A program made the translations under genes and the position numbers. A stretch of DNA of 64,000 bases from Micromonospora sp. WMMD882. Its GTDB lineage: Bacteria > Actinomycetota > Actinomycetes > Mycobacteriales > Micromonosporaceae. Location: the NCBI RefSeq assembly GCF_027497255.1, contig NZ_CP114903.1:5518001-5582000 (forward strand), given 5' to 3'. Position 1 is the stretch's first letter. Every line of letters starts with the position of its first letter. Shown here in pieces: positions 39,552-46,797 of the stretch. The notes under the pieces are model-generated. The model was given only the letters and a program-made list of their open reading frames with translations, did not search any database and was not told the DNA's origin.

Positions 39552-40514
39552 ATGAGAGTTGTCGGTGGGATCTCCGCCGTGGCGGCGGGCATGGTGCTGG
39601 GGGCCGGCCTGGCCGTCCCGGCGCAGGCGGTGGAAGCGCCCCAGGAGAAGCCGGCGGCGAAGCTGGCCCCGGGAACCCGGGCGGACGCGCTCGCCGCCAT
39701 GCAGGACGAGGCGTACGCGTACGCCAGCTACCAGGCGTACGCCCAGGAGGCGGCCCGGCGCGGCCAGGCGGCGGTCGCCCGGCTGTTCCGGCAGACGGCC
39801 CGCGAGGAGTTCGACGACCACTTCGTGGCCGAGGCCCGGCTGATCGGGTTCGTCGACGGCAACCAGGCCAACCTGCGCGACTCGATCGACGGGGAGACCG
39901 AGGAGGCGACCAGGACGTACCCGTCCTTCGCCGAGCAGGCGACCGACGACGGCTGCCCGAGGGTGGCCGCACACTGGGTCGAGCTGGCCGGGGACGAGCT
40001 GGTGCACGCCGGCCGGTTCACCACCGCGCTGACCGCGCTGCGCTACCCGTCCGCCGGCATCGAGGCGCCCACCGGCGAGCCGGTGCCGCCGGTGCCGATC
40101 GAGCCGTCCGAGCCGCGCTGCGGCGGCCGGACCCTGGCGAACCTGCGGGCCACCCTGCACGGCGAGGCGTTCGCCTGGGCGACGTACACCCTCTACGCCC
40201 GGCACGCCGCGCGGACCGGCCAGGACCGGCTGGCCCGGCTCTGGACCAACACCGGCGGCCAGGAGCTGGGCGAGCACTTCGCCGAGACCGCGAATCTCGC
40301 CGGCCTGGTCGGCGCCACCACCGAGAACCTGCGGACCGCCATCGCCGCCGAGGACGAGGCCGCCGCGACCTACCAGCGGTACGCCCGCCGCGCGCTCGCC
40401 GCCGGGGACGTCGCGGCGGCGAAACTCTTCGTGGAGATCCGCCTGGACGAGCTAGGACACGCCGCCGCCTTCCGCCGCGCCCTGACCGACCTGGAGAGCA
40501 GGCGGGCCGGGTAG
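39552..40514 (+). CDS. Exported tandem ferritin-like protein
   Basis: 320 residues. Signal peptide (VVGGISAVAAGMVLGAGLAV, cleavage near AQAVE) followed by two ferritin-like (rubrerythrin-type) halves, about 48-175 and 190-315. Each half has a helix with Glu (DEAYAYASYQAYAQEA; HGEAFAWATYTLYARHA) and Glu/His motifs (EEFDDHF, DELVHAGRF; QELGEHF, DELGHAAAF), which could form two di-iron sites. No rubredoxin iron motif is present. The location outside the membrane is unusual for ferritin-like proteins; an oxidative-stress or metal role is possible but not shown. ATG 39552 follows GGGAGCGCG. Confidence 0.85.
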   Translation: MRVVGGISAVAAGMVLGAGLAVPAQAVEAPQEKPAAKLAPGTRADALAAMQDEAYAYASYQAYAQEAARRGQAAVARLFRQTAREEFDDHFVAEARLIGFVDGNQANLRDSIDGETEEATRTYPSFAEQATDDGCPRVAAHWVELAGDELVHAGRFTTALTALRYPSAGIEAPTGEPVPPVPIEPSEPRCGGRTLANLRATLHGEAFAWATYTLYARHAARTGQDRLARLWTNTGGQELGEHFAETANLAGLVGATTENLRTAIAAEDEAAATYQRYARRALAAGDVAAAKLFVEIRLDELGHAAAFRRALTDLESRRAG

Positions 40515-40648
40515 CCCGCGCCGCCACGCCGCTCGGGGCGGTGGACCGGACGCCGGCCCGCCGCCCCGCTCCGTCGACCACCCTGGCCGCCCGCGTGAGC
40601 TGGCCGAACACCGCGACCAACAACCCGGCGGTACGGGCGACCGAGCAG

Positions 40649-40714
40649 CCCTTCCGCGCCGGGGAGGTACCACTTCGCGAAGGCTGTCGAGCTGCCCCGG
40701 ATATGGGGCACGCC
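40649..40714 (+). repeat. Dispersed hairpin repeat, copy 1
   Basis: About 66 bp ending in CTGTCGAGCTGCCCCGGATA and TGGGGCACGCC. The core TGCCCC-GGATAT-GGGGCA folds as a 6-bp stem. It is between convergent genes, 10 bp from the stop of the minus-strand lipoprotein. Related copies are at 41514, 44001, 44086 and 57583/57902. Confidence 0.85.
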
Positions 40715-40724
40715 CGATGGCCGG

Positions 40725-41372
40725 TCAGATCTCGGAGGCGCAGGCGGTCTGACCCCCGGAGGAGCCCGGTCGCGTGATCACGAAACTCAGGTCAGTGCCG
40801 GACGGACAGATCACGCCCTTACCGATCTTCGTGACCTCGTAGGTCGGCGGATCGACGTCAGCCTTGGCGCAGCGGATCTCGATGATCCGCTGTGTCTCCA
40901 GGGGACCGGTGCTGAACGAGCCGTTCGGCTTGACGCAGTCGCCGACCGTGATGGGAAGGTTGCCGCCTCCGGGCTCCTGCCCGCGTGGCCCCTTCGTGAT
41001 CTCCATGCACGCGAACTGTCGGCCTGACCCGTAGAGGCTACGCTCGGTCGGCGGCTCGGCATCCAGATCGAGGATGAAGTCGACGTCGTCGAGCCTGCAA
41101 TCGTATTGATACAGGTCGTCGGCGTTCCGGTGCTCGGCGAAATTGATCTGCACGACCTTCGCCTCGGCGGCCGGGTCGGTGCACTCCACCTTGCGGTAGG
41201 TGTCGGCGGGCTTGCGATTGTGCGCATAGCACCAGCCGGCCCGCGCCTTGAGGTGCGGCATGGACGTGGTAGCCGCAGGCGACGGCGTGGGGTCGGGCGA
41301 CGACGTATCCGAGGCGCAGGCGGAGACGGAGACTACCAACGCGGCCATCACCGCGATCGATGCACGACGCAT
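40725..41372 (-). CDS. Putative lipoprotein of unknown function
   Basis: 215 residues. Lipobox VSVSAC (Cys near 18) after a short signal, then a Ser/Pro/Thr linker. The mature domain has several cysteines (GWCYAHNRKP, RKVECTDPAAE, YDCRLDDVDF, FACMEITKGP, GDCVKPNG, IRCAKAD, VICPSG, QTACASEI) that would form disulfides, a pattern of actinobacterial secreted septum-formation-like or DUF4333-like proteins. I do not recognise the family. The start MRRASIAVMAAL is fixed by the signal peptide. Flanked on both sides by copies of the dispersed hairpin repeat. Confidence 0.82.
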   Translation of the reverse strand: MRRASIAVMAALVVSVSACASDTSSPDPTPSPAATTSMPHLKARAGWCYAHNRKPADTYRKVECTDPAAEAKVVQINFAEHRNADDLYQYDCRLDDVDFILDLDAEPPTERSLYGSGRQFACMEITKGPRGQEPGGGNLPITVGDCVKPNGSFSTGPLETQRIIEIRCAKADVDPPTYEVTKIGKGVICPSGTDLSFVITRPGSSGGQTACASEI

Positions 41373-41513
41373 GACCTCATGATGCGCTGACGACGCTCGT
41401 GGAAGCCCGGCGGGGCCGAGCTGTCTGCCCGTACCGGCGTGGTCGTTTCCCCGTCCGAACGTAGCCCACGACGATCCGCCGGAAAACCGCGAGCTACCCT
41501 CCGCTGCCGGCAC

Positions 41514-41577
41514 CCCTTCCACGCGGGGGAGATACCACCTCTCCGAGGCTGTCGAGCTGCCCCGAATCTGGGGCCGC
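41514..41577 (+). repeat. Dispersed hairpin repeat, copy 2
   Basis: Aligns over about 64 bp with copy 1 (CTGTCGAGCTGCCCCGAATC then TGGGGC). It lies 20 bp beyond the stop of the minus-strand NLR-like gene. Confidence 0.85.
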
Positions 41578-41597
41578 CACATCCAGGCACCCGGGTC

Positions 41598-43361
41598 TCA
41601 CGATTCCAGCTCATCGAGGAGCGTGCGGATCAGTGTGGCGGCGTGCGTGTCGCCGGTCTCGGCGAAGGCCGCCACCGCCTGCTCCCAGCAGACACGCGCC
41701 TCGTCAAGCCGGCCTGCCTCGGCCAGGGCGAGGCCGAGGTTGTTCAATGCCTGGCCTTCGCCGTGGCGGTCGCCGAGTTGGTGGAAGATGTCGCGGGCGT
41801 TGGTGTGGGCGGTGATGGCGTCGTCGAATCGGCGTACCTGCCGCAGGGCGAGACCGAGACTGTTCCACGCCCGGCCTTCGCCATGGCGGTCGCCGAGCTG
41901 TTGGAAGATCTCGCGGGCGAGGGTGGCGATGGTGATCCAGTCGGTGAAGTGGCGGCGGAAGCTCAGGAAGCGGGCGAGCGCGAACACGAGGCTGGTGGTG
42001 ATGTGTGGCAGGTCGTGGGTGGGGGCGTTGGCGCAGACGCTGACGAGGTTGGCGTGTTCGGCGTCGAGCCAGCGCAGGGCGTCCTGCCGGCTGGGGAACC
42101 GGGTGGTGTCGGTCGGGCCGGTCGGCACCAGGTGGGTGTTCGCGGTGCTGGTGGTGTCGAGGTAGTGGGTGAACAGCCGCTGTCGGGCGGTGGGGGTTTC
42201 GTCGGGGCTGGCGACGGGTTGGGTGGCGGCGTGCAGGCGGATGAGGTCGTGCATGCGCCACCGGTCGGCGGCGGGCTCGTCGACCAGGTGCGCGCGGTGC
42301 AGATCCTCCAGCAGCACCGCGACCCGCGCGGCGGGTAGGCCGGTCAGGGCGGCGGCGCCGTCCGTAGCGACGTCGGGGCCGGGGTTGACCGGCAGCAGCC
42401 GGTACAGCAGGGCCTGCTCGCCGGCAAGATTCCGGTACGACAGGTCGAATGCGGCCCGCACGGCGACCTGCTGGCGGGACAGTCCGTCGAGGCGGGCCTG
42501 GTCGTCGCGGAGCCGGTCGGCCAGGGCCGCTGGTCGCAGAAGGGAACGGTCGGCCAGCAGCGCGGCGACGACCCGCAGCGCCAGGGGCAGGCCCGCGCAC
42601 AACCCGGCCAGGTCGGTCATCGCCTGCTGCTGGTCCGGCGCGTGCAGGCGCGGATCGTCAGCGCCACGGCGCTGAGCGATGACCTCGCGGATCAGGTGGA
42701 CGGCGGGCCCGGTGTCGAGGACGTTGAGGTCGTGCAGGCTGGCGTCGATGTCCAGGGTGTGCCGGGAGGTGACCAGCACCGGAATCTCGGGGTCGGTCGG
42801 CAGCAGCGGGGTGACCTGGTCCTCGGTCGCGGCGTTGTCGACGATCAGCAGCAGCCGGCGGTCCTGGCTGGTGTAGGCGTCCAGGACGCTGCGCCACAAC
42901 CGGGCCCGGTCCTGCACGCTGGCGGGAATGTGCTCACCGGGGATGCCGATGGCCTGCAACCAGCCCAACAGCGCGTCGGCGGCGGAGAGTCGTCGGGCGG
43001 CGTCGTAGCCGAACATGTCCACGAACAGCACCCCGCCCGGGAACCAGCCCGGCTTCCGCAGGGCCCGATGCGCGGTCTGGACCACCAGCTCGGTCTTGCC
43101 GACCCCGGCCATCCCCGCCACCGCCGACACCAGCACCGGCCCGCCCGCGCCCTCCGGGGACAAACCAGCCAGCAGGGCGTCGACCTGAACGTCGCGGCCG
43201 GTGAAGACCGCCGCCGGGCGGGGCAGCCCGGTCAACGCGGGACGGATCTGCGCGGGCAGGGTCACCTGGATGTCCCGTCCCATCACCACCGCGTGGAAGA
43301 ACACCCCGTCGCTGATCCGGTTCGACACGCCCACCGGCTCGTCGGCCGGCGTCCCGCTCAC
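41598..43361 (-). CDS. NLR-like STAND ATPase (NB-ARC + TPR) with N-terminal amyloid-like motif
   Basis: 587 residues. Residues 13-31 hold SNRISDGVFFHAVVMGRDI, resembling bacterial amyloid-signalling motifs. Next is an NB-ARC ATPase: Walker A GMAGVGKT at 83-90, Walker B LLLIVDNA, sensor VLVTSRH, GLPLALRVVAALL, and a winged-helix MHDLIRLHA. The C-terminus (from about 480) has TPR units (GRAWNSLGLALRQVRRFDDA, GQALNNLGLALAEAGRLDEA). No SARP DNA-binding domain is present, so it is a signalling ATPase, probably an immune or developmental switch. GTG 43361 overlaps the stop of the preceding membrane-protein gene (GTGA), giving a coupled two-gene operon. Confidence 0.88.
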   Translation of the reverse strand: MSGTPADEPVGVSNRISDGVFFHAVVMGRDIQVTLPAQIRPALTGLPRPAAVFTGRDVQVDALLAGLSPEGAGGPVLVSAVAGMAGVGKTELVVQTAHRALRKPGWFPGGVLFVDMFGYDAARRLSAADALLGWLQAIGIPGEHIPASVQDRARLWRSVLDAYTSQDRRLLLIVDNAATEDQVTPLLPTDPEIPVLVTSRHTLDIDASLHDLNVLDTGPAVHLIREVIAQRRGADDPRLHAPDQQQAMTDLAGLCAGLPLALRVVAALLADRSLLRPAALADRLRDDQARLDGLSRQQVAVRAAFDLSYRNLAGEQALLYRLLPVNPGPDVATDGAAALTGLPAARVAVLLEDLHRAHLVDEPAADRWRMHDLIRLHAATQPVASPDETPTARQRLFTHYLDTTSTANTHLVPTGPTDTTRFPSRQDALRWLDAEHANLVSVCANAPTHDLPHITTSLVFALARFLSFRRHFTDWITIATLAREIFQQLGDRHGEGRAWNSLGLALRQVRRFDDAITAHTNARDIFHQLGDRHGEGQALNNLGLALAEAGRLDEARVCWEQAVAAFAETGDTHAATLIRTLLDELES

Positions 43362-43882
43362 CGGGCCGACCCGTCCGCGTCGCCGGCCGGGGCGCCGCCA
43401 GACGGGGGCAGGACAATGCCCCGGATGTCCCGACCCATGATCACCGGCCCGCCGAAGCTGCCGTCGTCGATCCTGTTGGAGACGCCGCCCGACCGGGAGG
43501 CACCCGTGAGCGGCGACCGACCCGCGGCCGGATCCGGAGCTGGTCCACCGGTGGCGGACACCTGCTCCACGTCCCGACCCATCACCACCGCGTCGGTGAA
43601 CTGACCCTTGGTGATCCGGTTGTCGACGTCCCCACCCACCACCGGAGGCGGGGCGGGCAGGGTAGCGGCGCGGCGGGCCTGCACCGCGCTGTAGCCGGCC
43701 ACGACCACCCCGGCGAGGTTCAGGAACACCCCGAGCACGCTGGCCCACCGGTCGGCGTCCGCCAACCCCGCCCGCGCCAGCAACACGCCCAGGGCGCACA
43801 CCGCCAGCCCGACCGGTACGCCCACCAGCCACCAGCCCCTGCCACGTACCCTCATCAGTCCATTGTCGACCGACCAGGCCAC
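43358..43882 (-). CDS. Small two-helix membrane protein with two amyloid-like motifs, NLR partner
   Basis: 174 residues. Two hydrophobic helices at about 17-36 (WWLVGVPVGLAVCALGVLLA) and 46-66 (WASVLGVFLNLAGVVVAGY), then a flexible C-terminal half with two copies of the motif found at the NLR N-terminus: DNRITKGQFTDAVVMGRDV (87-105) and SNRIDDGSFGGPVIMGRDI (135-153). The gene ends inside the NLR start codon. By analogy with amyloid-signalling pairs it could be the receptor or membrane effector templated by the NLR; no enzymatic effector domain is visible. Start GTG 43882 has TGAGGA 8 bp upstream; ATG 43855 is possible. Confidence 0.8.
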   Translation of the reverse strand: MAWSVDNGLMRVRGRGWWLVGVPVGLAVCALGVLLARAGLADADRWASVLGVFLNLAGVVVAGYSAVQARRAATLPAPPPVVGGDVDNRITKGQFTDAVVMGRDVEQVSATGGPAPDPAAGRSPLTGASRSGGVSNRIDDGSFGGPVIMGRDIRGIVLPPSGGAPAGDADGSAR

Positions 43883-44184
43883 CTGACGGTTCCTCAACCG
43901 CCCAACGCCGAAGCCGCAACGGCCATCGACAGTCCGGCCACCCTTGACTCCCCGGTCGCCGTTACGGCCTGTCGCGCTCGGCCTGTCGCCGCAGCCAGCG
44001 CTCCTTCCGCGCTCGGTGAGGGTGTCGCCTCTCCGAGCCTGTCGAGCTGCCCCGAATATGGGGCACGCGGTTCCGGCCTCGGTGTCCCAGATATGGGGCA
44101 GCTCGACAGGCTCCGACCACCCATGTCCTGGTCTCCCCGGTTACTATGAGTGACGAACTCTCGCGAGCGTGTAGCCGCGACGGG
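43883..44184. other. 302-bp gap holding repeat copies 3 and 4
   Basis: Upstream of the NLR operon and downstream of the GntR gene. Apart from the paired repeats at 44001-44114, only short GC-rich sequence is seen; the NLR operon promoter should lie in 43885-44000, but no clear boxes are visible. Confidence 0.5.
44001..44114. repeat. Dispersed hairpin repeat, copies 3 and 4 in inverted orientation
   Basis: Copy 3 (44001-44069, plus) and copy 4 (44086-44114, minus) face each other. Their shared 19-bp arm (GAGCCTGTCGAGCTGCCCC at 44035-44053 and its complement at 44095-44113) makes a perfect inverted repeat with a 41-bp spacer. Each also carries the smaller CCCC-GGGG hairpin. Confidence 0.85.
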
Positions 44185-44424
44185 TCAGGGCTCGCGTAGC
44201 CAGAGGGCGGGGTCGTTGACGAAGACGCCCTTGCCCTGTTGACGCCTGATCACCCGCATCGCTTCCAAGCGAACGTAGGCCAACTGCACGGTGCCGTAGC
44301 TGACGTCATAGGTCGCTCGTGTGTCGGCGACGGACGGCAGTTGATCACCAGGTTTCAGCTTCCCGGACCTGACGTCGGCAATCACCCGGTCGGCAATTTG
44401 GAGGTATGAGGCTGATTCGGGCAT
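44185..44424 (-). CDS. Short GntR-family regulator (winged-helix domain only)
   Basis: 79 residues. The GntR DNA-binding domain fills the chain: YLQIADRVIADVRSGKLKPG, QLPSVADTRATYDVSYGTVQ, then LAYVRLEAMRVIRRQQGKG and VFV. There is no effector domain, so ligand sensing is unlikely; such mini-GntR proteins are common in actinomycetes beside mobile or accessory loci. ATG 44424 follows GAGGAGCGAC. It sits between the NLR operon and the DivIVA-like pair, and its target may be its own upstream region. Confidence 0.88.
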   Translation of the reverse strand: MPESASYLQIADRVIADVRSGKLKPGDQLPSVADTRATYDVSYGTVQLAYVRLEAMRVIRRQQGKGVFVNDPALWLREP

Positions 44425-44763
44425 GTCGCTCCTCGTGTGGCAACCCGAATTCGACCACACCTCAAACACTTGAACAATGTGCTTTGACTTCCCTGTGTTC
44501 ACTAGTTAAGTTGAATCGGAGCCGTTCCTCGTGTGGCAACGGGATCGGCTCACTCCCCGGTCGGGGTGGGTCACGCGTGCCTGCCCCGACCCTCGGGCCG
44601 GCTCGGCCTCCGTACCGCTGAAGGAAAGGCTGCGGGGGGCGGGCCTGGCGGGTCGCCGCGTGCCGGCGTGCGGCGGCCCGCCCTCCACCCCGCGCGCCGC
44701 AGCGCCGCGCGGCAAAAGCGCTACCGCACCACCGCACGGACCTCCGCACCGGAAAGGACCGAC
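44425..44763. other. 339-bp divergent region with 15-bp direct repeats
   Basis: TCCTCGTGTGGCAAC occurs at 44430-44444 and 44526-44540, 96 bp apart, on either side of a distinctly AT-richer patch (44445-44520) that includes the palindrome ACTAGT within GTTCACTAGTTAAG. The patch probably holds the promoter of the GntR gene and the repeats could be operator sites. 44541-44760 is GC-rich and appears non-coding; the ribosome site GGAAAGGA for the next gene ends it. Confidence 0.55.
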
Positions 44764-45039
44764 GTGGCTCAGGTGTACCGCTCCGGGCAGCCCTACGGGA
44801 CCGGGCTGCCGTACCGGAAGACCCCGCACGAGGTGCGGACCCGCGAGTTCAGTCCGCGTCGGCGTGGCGTCGACGCGGGGGAGGTGCGCGCGTTCCTCGA
44901 CGAGCTGGCCGACGAGTTGGCCGACCTGTACCGCCGGTTGGGAATGCTCGACCAGGAGAACGAGCGGCTCAAGCGGGCGCTGCGCGACTGGCAGACCCGG
45001 CACGCCCGGGAGTCCCGGCCCAACCGGGGGCGCTGGTGA
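44764..45039 (+). CDS. DivIVA-domain protein
   Basis: 91 residues. RTREFSPRRRGVDAGEVRAF, then LDELADELADLYRRL and a coiled coil (GMLDQENERLKRALRDWQ) match the N-terminal membrane-curvature-binding part of DivIVA. It is much shorter than the polar-growth DivIVA (Wag31) and lacks its long C-terminal coil. It could localise to septa or poles. GTG 44764 is preceded by GGAAAGGACCGAC; a longer frame upstream is not family-like. It overlaps the next gene by 4 bp. Confidence 0.85.
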   Translation: MAQVYRSGQPYGTGLPYRKTPHEVRTREFSPRRRGVDAGEVRAFLDELADELADLYRRLGMLDQENERLKRALRDWQTRHARESRPNRGRW

Positions 45040-45311
45040 GCGCGCCGCTGAAGCCGGGTGACCTGGTGCGGGTGGACGGGTGCGCGTCGGTGCAGTTCGG
45101 CGGGGACTGCGCCCTGACGCTGCGGGTGGTGGCGGTGCTGCGGGACCGCCCCACCTTCGACGGGTGGATCTGGCTGGCCGGGTACGCGCTGGACGACGAC
45201 GGCCTGGCCACCGCCAAGCGGGAACTGTTCGTCCAGGTCGCCGGCCTGCACCCGGTACGACACGTGCTCGCGCCCGCCCCGTGCGCTACGGCGCAGCCGG
45301 TCCACCCGTGA
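45036..45311 (+). CDS. Small conserved-looking protein of unknown function
   Basis: 91 residues, starting at a GTG overlapping the DivIVA-like stop (GTGA). It is beta-rich: LKPGDLVRVDGCASVQFGG, LTLRVVAVLRDRPTFDGWIW, LAGYALDDDGLATAKRELFV. No membrane helix, signal or known motif. Overlap with the DivIVA-like gene suggests joint function. It converges on the uroporphyrinogen-III synthase-like gene, 15 bp away. Confidence 0.75.
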   Translation: MSAPLKPGDLVRVDGCASVQFGGDCALTLRVVAVLRDRPTFDGWIWLAGYALDDDGLATAKRELFVQVAGLHPVRHVLAPAPCATAQPVHP

Positions 45312-45326
45312 CGAGCGCGCGGGGGA

Positions 45327-46415
45327 TCAGTCGACGCGTAGGCGGTAGCCGCGTTTCACCACCGTCTGCACGATGCTGGGGGCCTCCAGGCCGGCGCGGA
45401 TGCGGGCCACCGCCATCTCCACGGCGTGCTCGTCCGCGCCGCGCGGCAGGGTCCGCAGCAGCGCGGTACGGGAGAACACCCGGCCGGGGGAGCGGGCCAG
45501 CGCCCGCAGCACCGCCATCGGCGCGGGCGCGAGCGGGCGCAGCTCGCCGTCGATCACCGCCGCGTGGCCGCGCAGGGTCAGCAGGTGACCGGCGGCCTTC
45601 AGGGTGACGGTACGGCCGGGCAGCTCGTCGACGATGTGCCGGACCAGCGCGCCGAGCCGGGCCCGGTTGGGCATGCTGACCGGTATTCCCCTCCGGTGCA
45701 GCGGTTCGGCGGTGACCGCCCCGACACAGCTCGCCATCACGTCGCTGCGGAACGCCCCGATCACCGCCTCGGCGCGGTCTCCGGCGGCCCGCAGCATCGC
45801 CTCGGCGGCCGGCGCGGAGGTGAAGGTGACCGCGTCGACCAGCCGGGAGGCGACCAGGTCGACCAGCCGGTGCAGCGGCGCGGAGTCGGTCGGCGGGGCC
45901 CACCGGTAGACCGGCACCTCGATCACCGTGGCGCCGGCCGCCTCCAGCGCCTCGGTGCACTCCGGTTGCCGGTCGCCGTGCAACTGCATGGCGATGACCT
46001 GGCCGGCGACGCCGCGTCGGCGCAGGTGCTCGACGACCTCGTCGCAGCTCTCCGAGTCCGGGGACCACTGGTCGTGCAGGCCGGCGGCCCGGATCGCGCC
46101 CCGGGCCTTGGGACCCCGGGCCACCACGTACGTGTCGGCCAGCACCGACCGCAGCGACTCGGCCAGCCCCCAGCCCTCGGCCGCCTCCAGCCAGCCACGC
46201 ATGCCGATGCCGGTGTTCGCCATCAGGATGTCCGGCGGGCGGGCCAGGCAGGCCCGGGTGGCGTCCCGCAGGTCGGTGTCGTCGGCGAGCGGCACGATCC
46301 GCAGCGCGGGCGCGAGCACCACCCGCGCGCCACGCCGTTCCAGCATCGCGGCGAGCTCGTCGCGCCGCCGGTCGGCGGTCACCCCGATGGTGAAGCCGGC
46401 CAGCTCGTCAGCCAT
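45327..46415 (-). CDS. Uroporphyrinogen-III synthase domain fused to OmpR-type winged helix
   Basis: 362 residues. About 1-265 is a HemD-like two-lobe domain (GFTIGVTADRRRDELAAML, TYVVARGPKARGAIRA, VDAVTFTSAPAAEAMLRAAG); about 275-362 is a winged-helix DNA-binding domain of the response-regulator C-terminal type (PMAVLRALARSPGRVFSRTA, then VEMAVARIRAGL and VVKRGYRLRVD). Actinobacterial relatives sit next to nirBD. It may make the siroheme precursor, regulate the nitrite genes, or both; the sequence does not decide. ATG 46415 follows GGGAGTCACG and overlaps nirD by 8 bp. Confidence 0.88.
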   Translation of the reverse strand: MADELAGFTIGVTADRRRDELAAMLERRGARVVLAPALRIVPLADDTDLRDATRACLARPPDILMANTGIGMRGWLEAAEGWGLAESLRSVLADTYVVARGPKARGAIRAAGLHDQWSPDSESCDEVVEHLRRRGVAGQVIAMQLHGDRQPECTEALEAAGATVIEVPVYRWAPPTDSAPLHRLVDLVASRLVDAVTFTSAPAAEAMLRAAGDRAEAVIGAFRSDVMASCVGAVTAEPLHRRGIPVSMPNRARLGALVRHIVDELPGRTVTLKAAGHLLTLRGHAAVIDGELRPLAPAPMAVLRALARSPGRVFSRTALLRTLPRGADEHAVEMAVARIRAGLEAPSIVQTVVKRGYRLRVD

Positions 46416-46797
46416 CGTGACTCCCGTGCAGCGGTTCCGGACCACCGGGGACAGCGTTGGCCCCGGTGGTCAGCCTTATCTCCACCACGCCGTCGCGGCA
46501 GCGCACCCCGTGGGCGGTCACCGCCGCGCCCGGCCGGTCCAGGCACTCGCCGGTACGCAGGTCGTACACCTGCTTGTGCAGCGGGGAGGCGACGGTGGGC
46601 GCCCCGCCCCGGCTGCCCACGATGCCCCGGGACAGCACGTACGCCCCGGAGACCGGATCCCGGTTGTCCAACGCGAACAGCCCGTCGAGGGTACGGAACA
46701 GGGCCACCTGCGCCCCGTCGACCAGGGCGGCGACGCCCCGGTCCAGCTCCAGCCGGTCGTGCCCGCAGACCGGCGTCCAGCCGTCCGTCGTGCTCAT
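46408..46797 (-). CDS. nirD: Nitrite reductase small subunit
   Basis: 129 residues, Rieske-like fold of NirD (WTPVCGHDRLELDRGVAALV, VALFRTLDGLFALDNRDPVS, PLHKQVYDLRTGECL). As in other NirD proteins the Rieske iron ligands are incomplete. Overlaps nirB (ATGA) upstream and the HemD-like gene downstream. With NirB it reduces nitrite to ammonium using NADH/NADPH. Confidence 0.95.
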   Translation of the reverse strand: MSTTDGWTPVCGHDRLELDRGVAALVDGAQVALFRTLDGLFALDNRDPVSGAYVLSRGIVGSRGGAPTVASPLHKQVYDLRTGECLDRPGAAVTAHGVRCRDGVVEIRLTTGANAVPGGPEPLHGSHDG

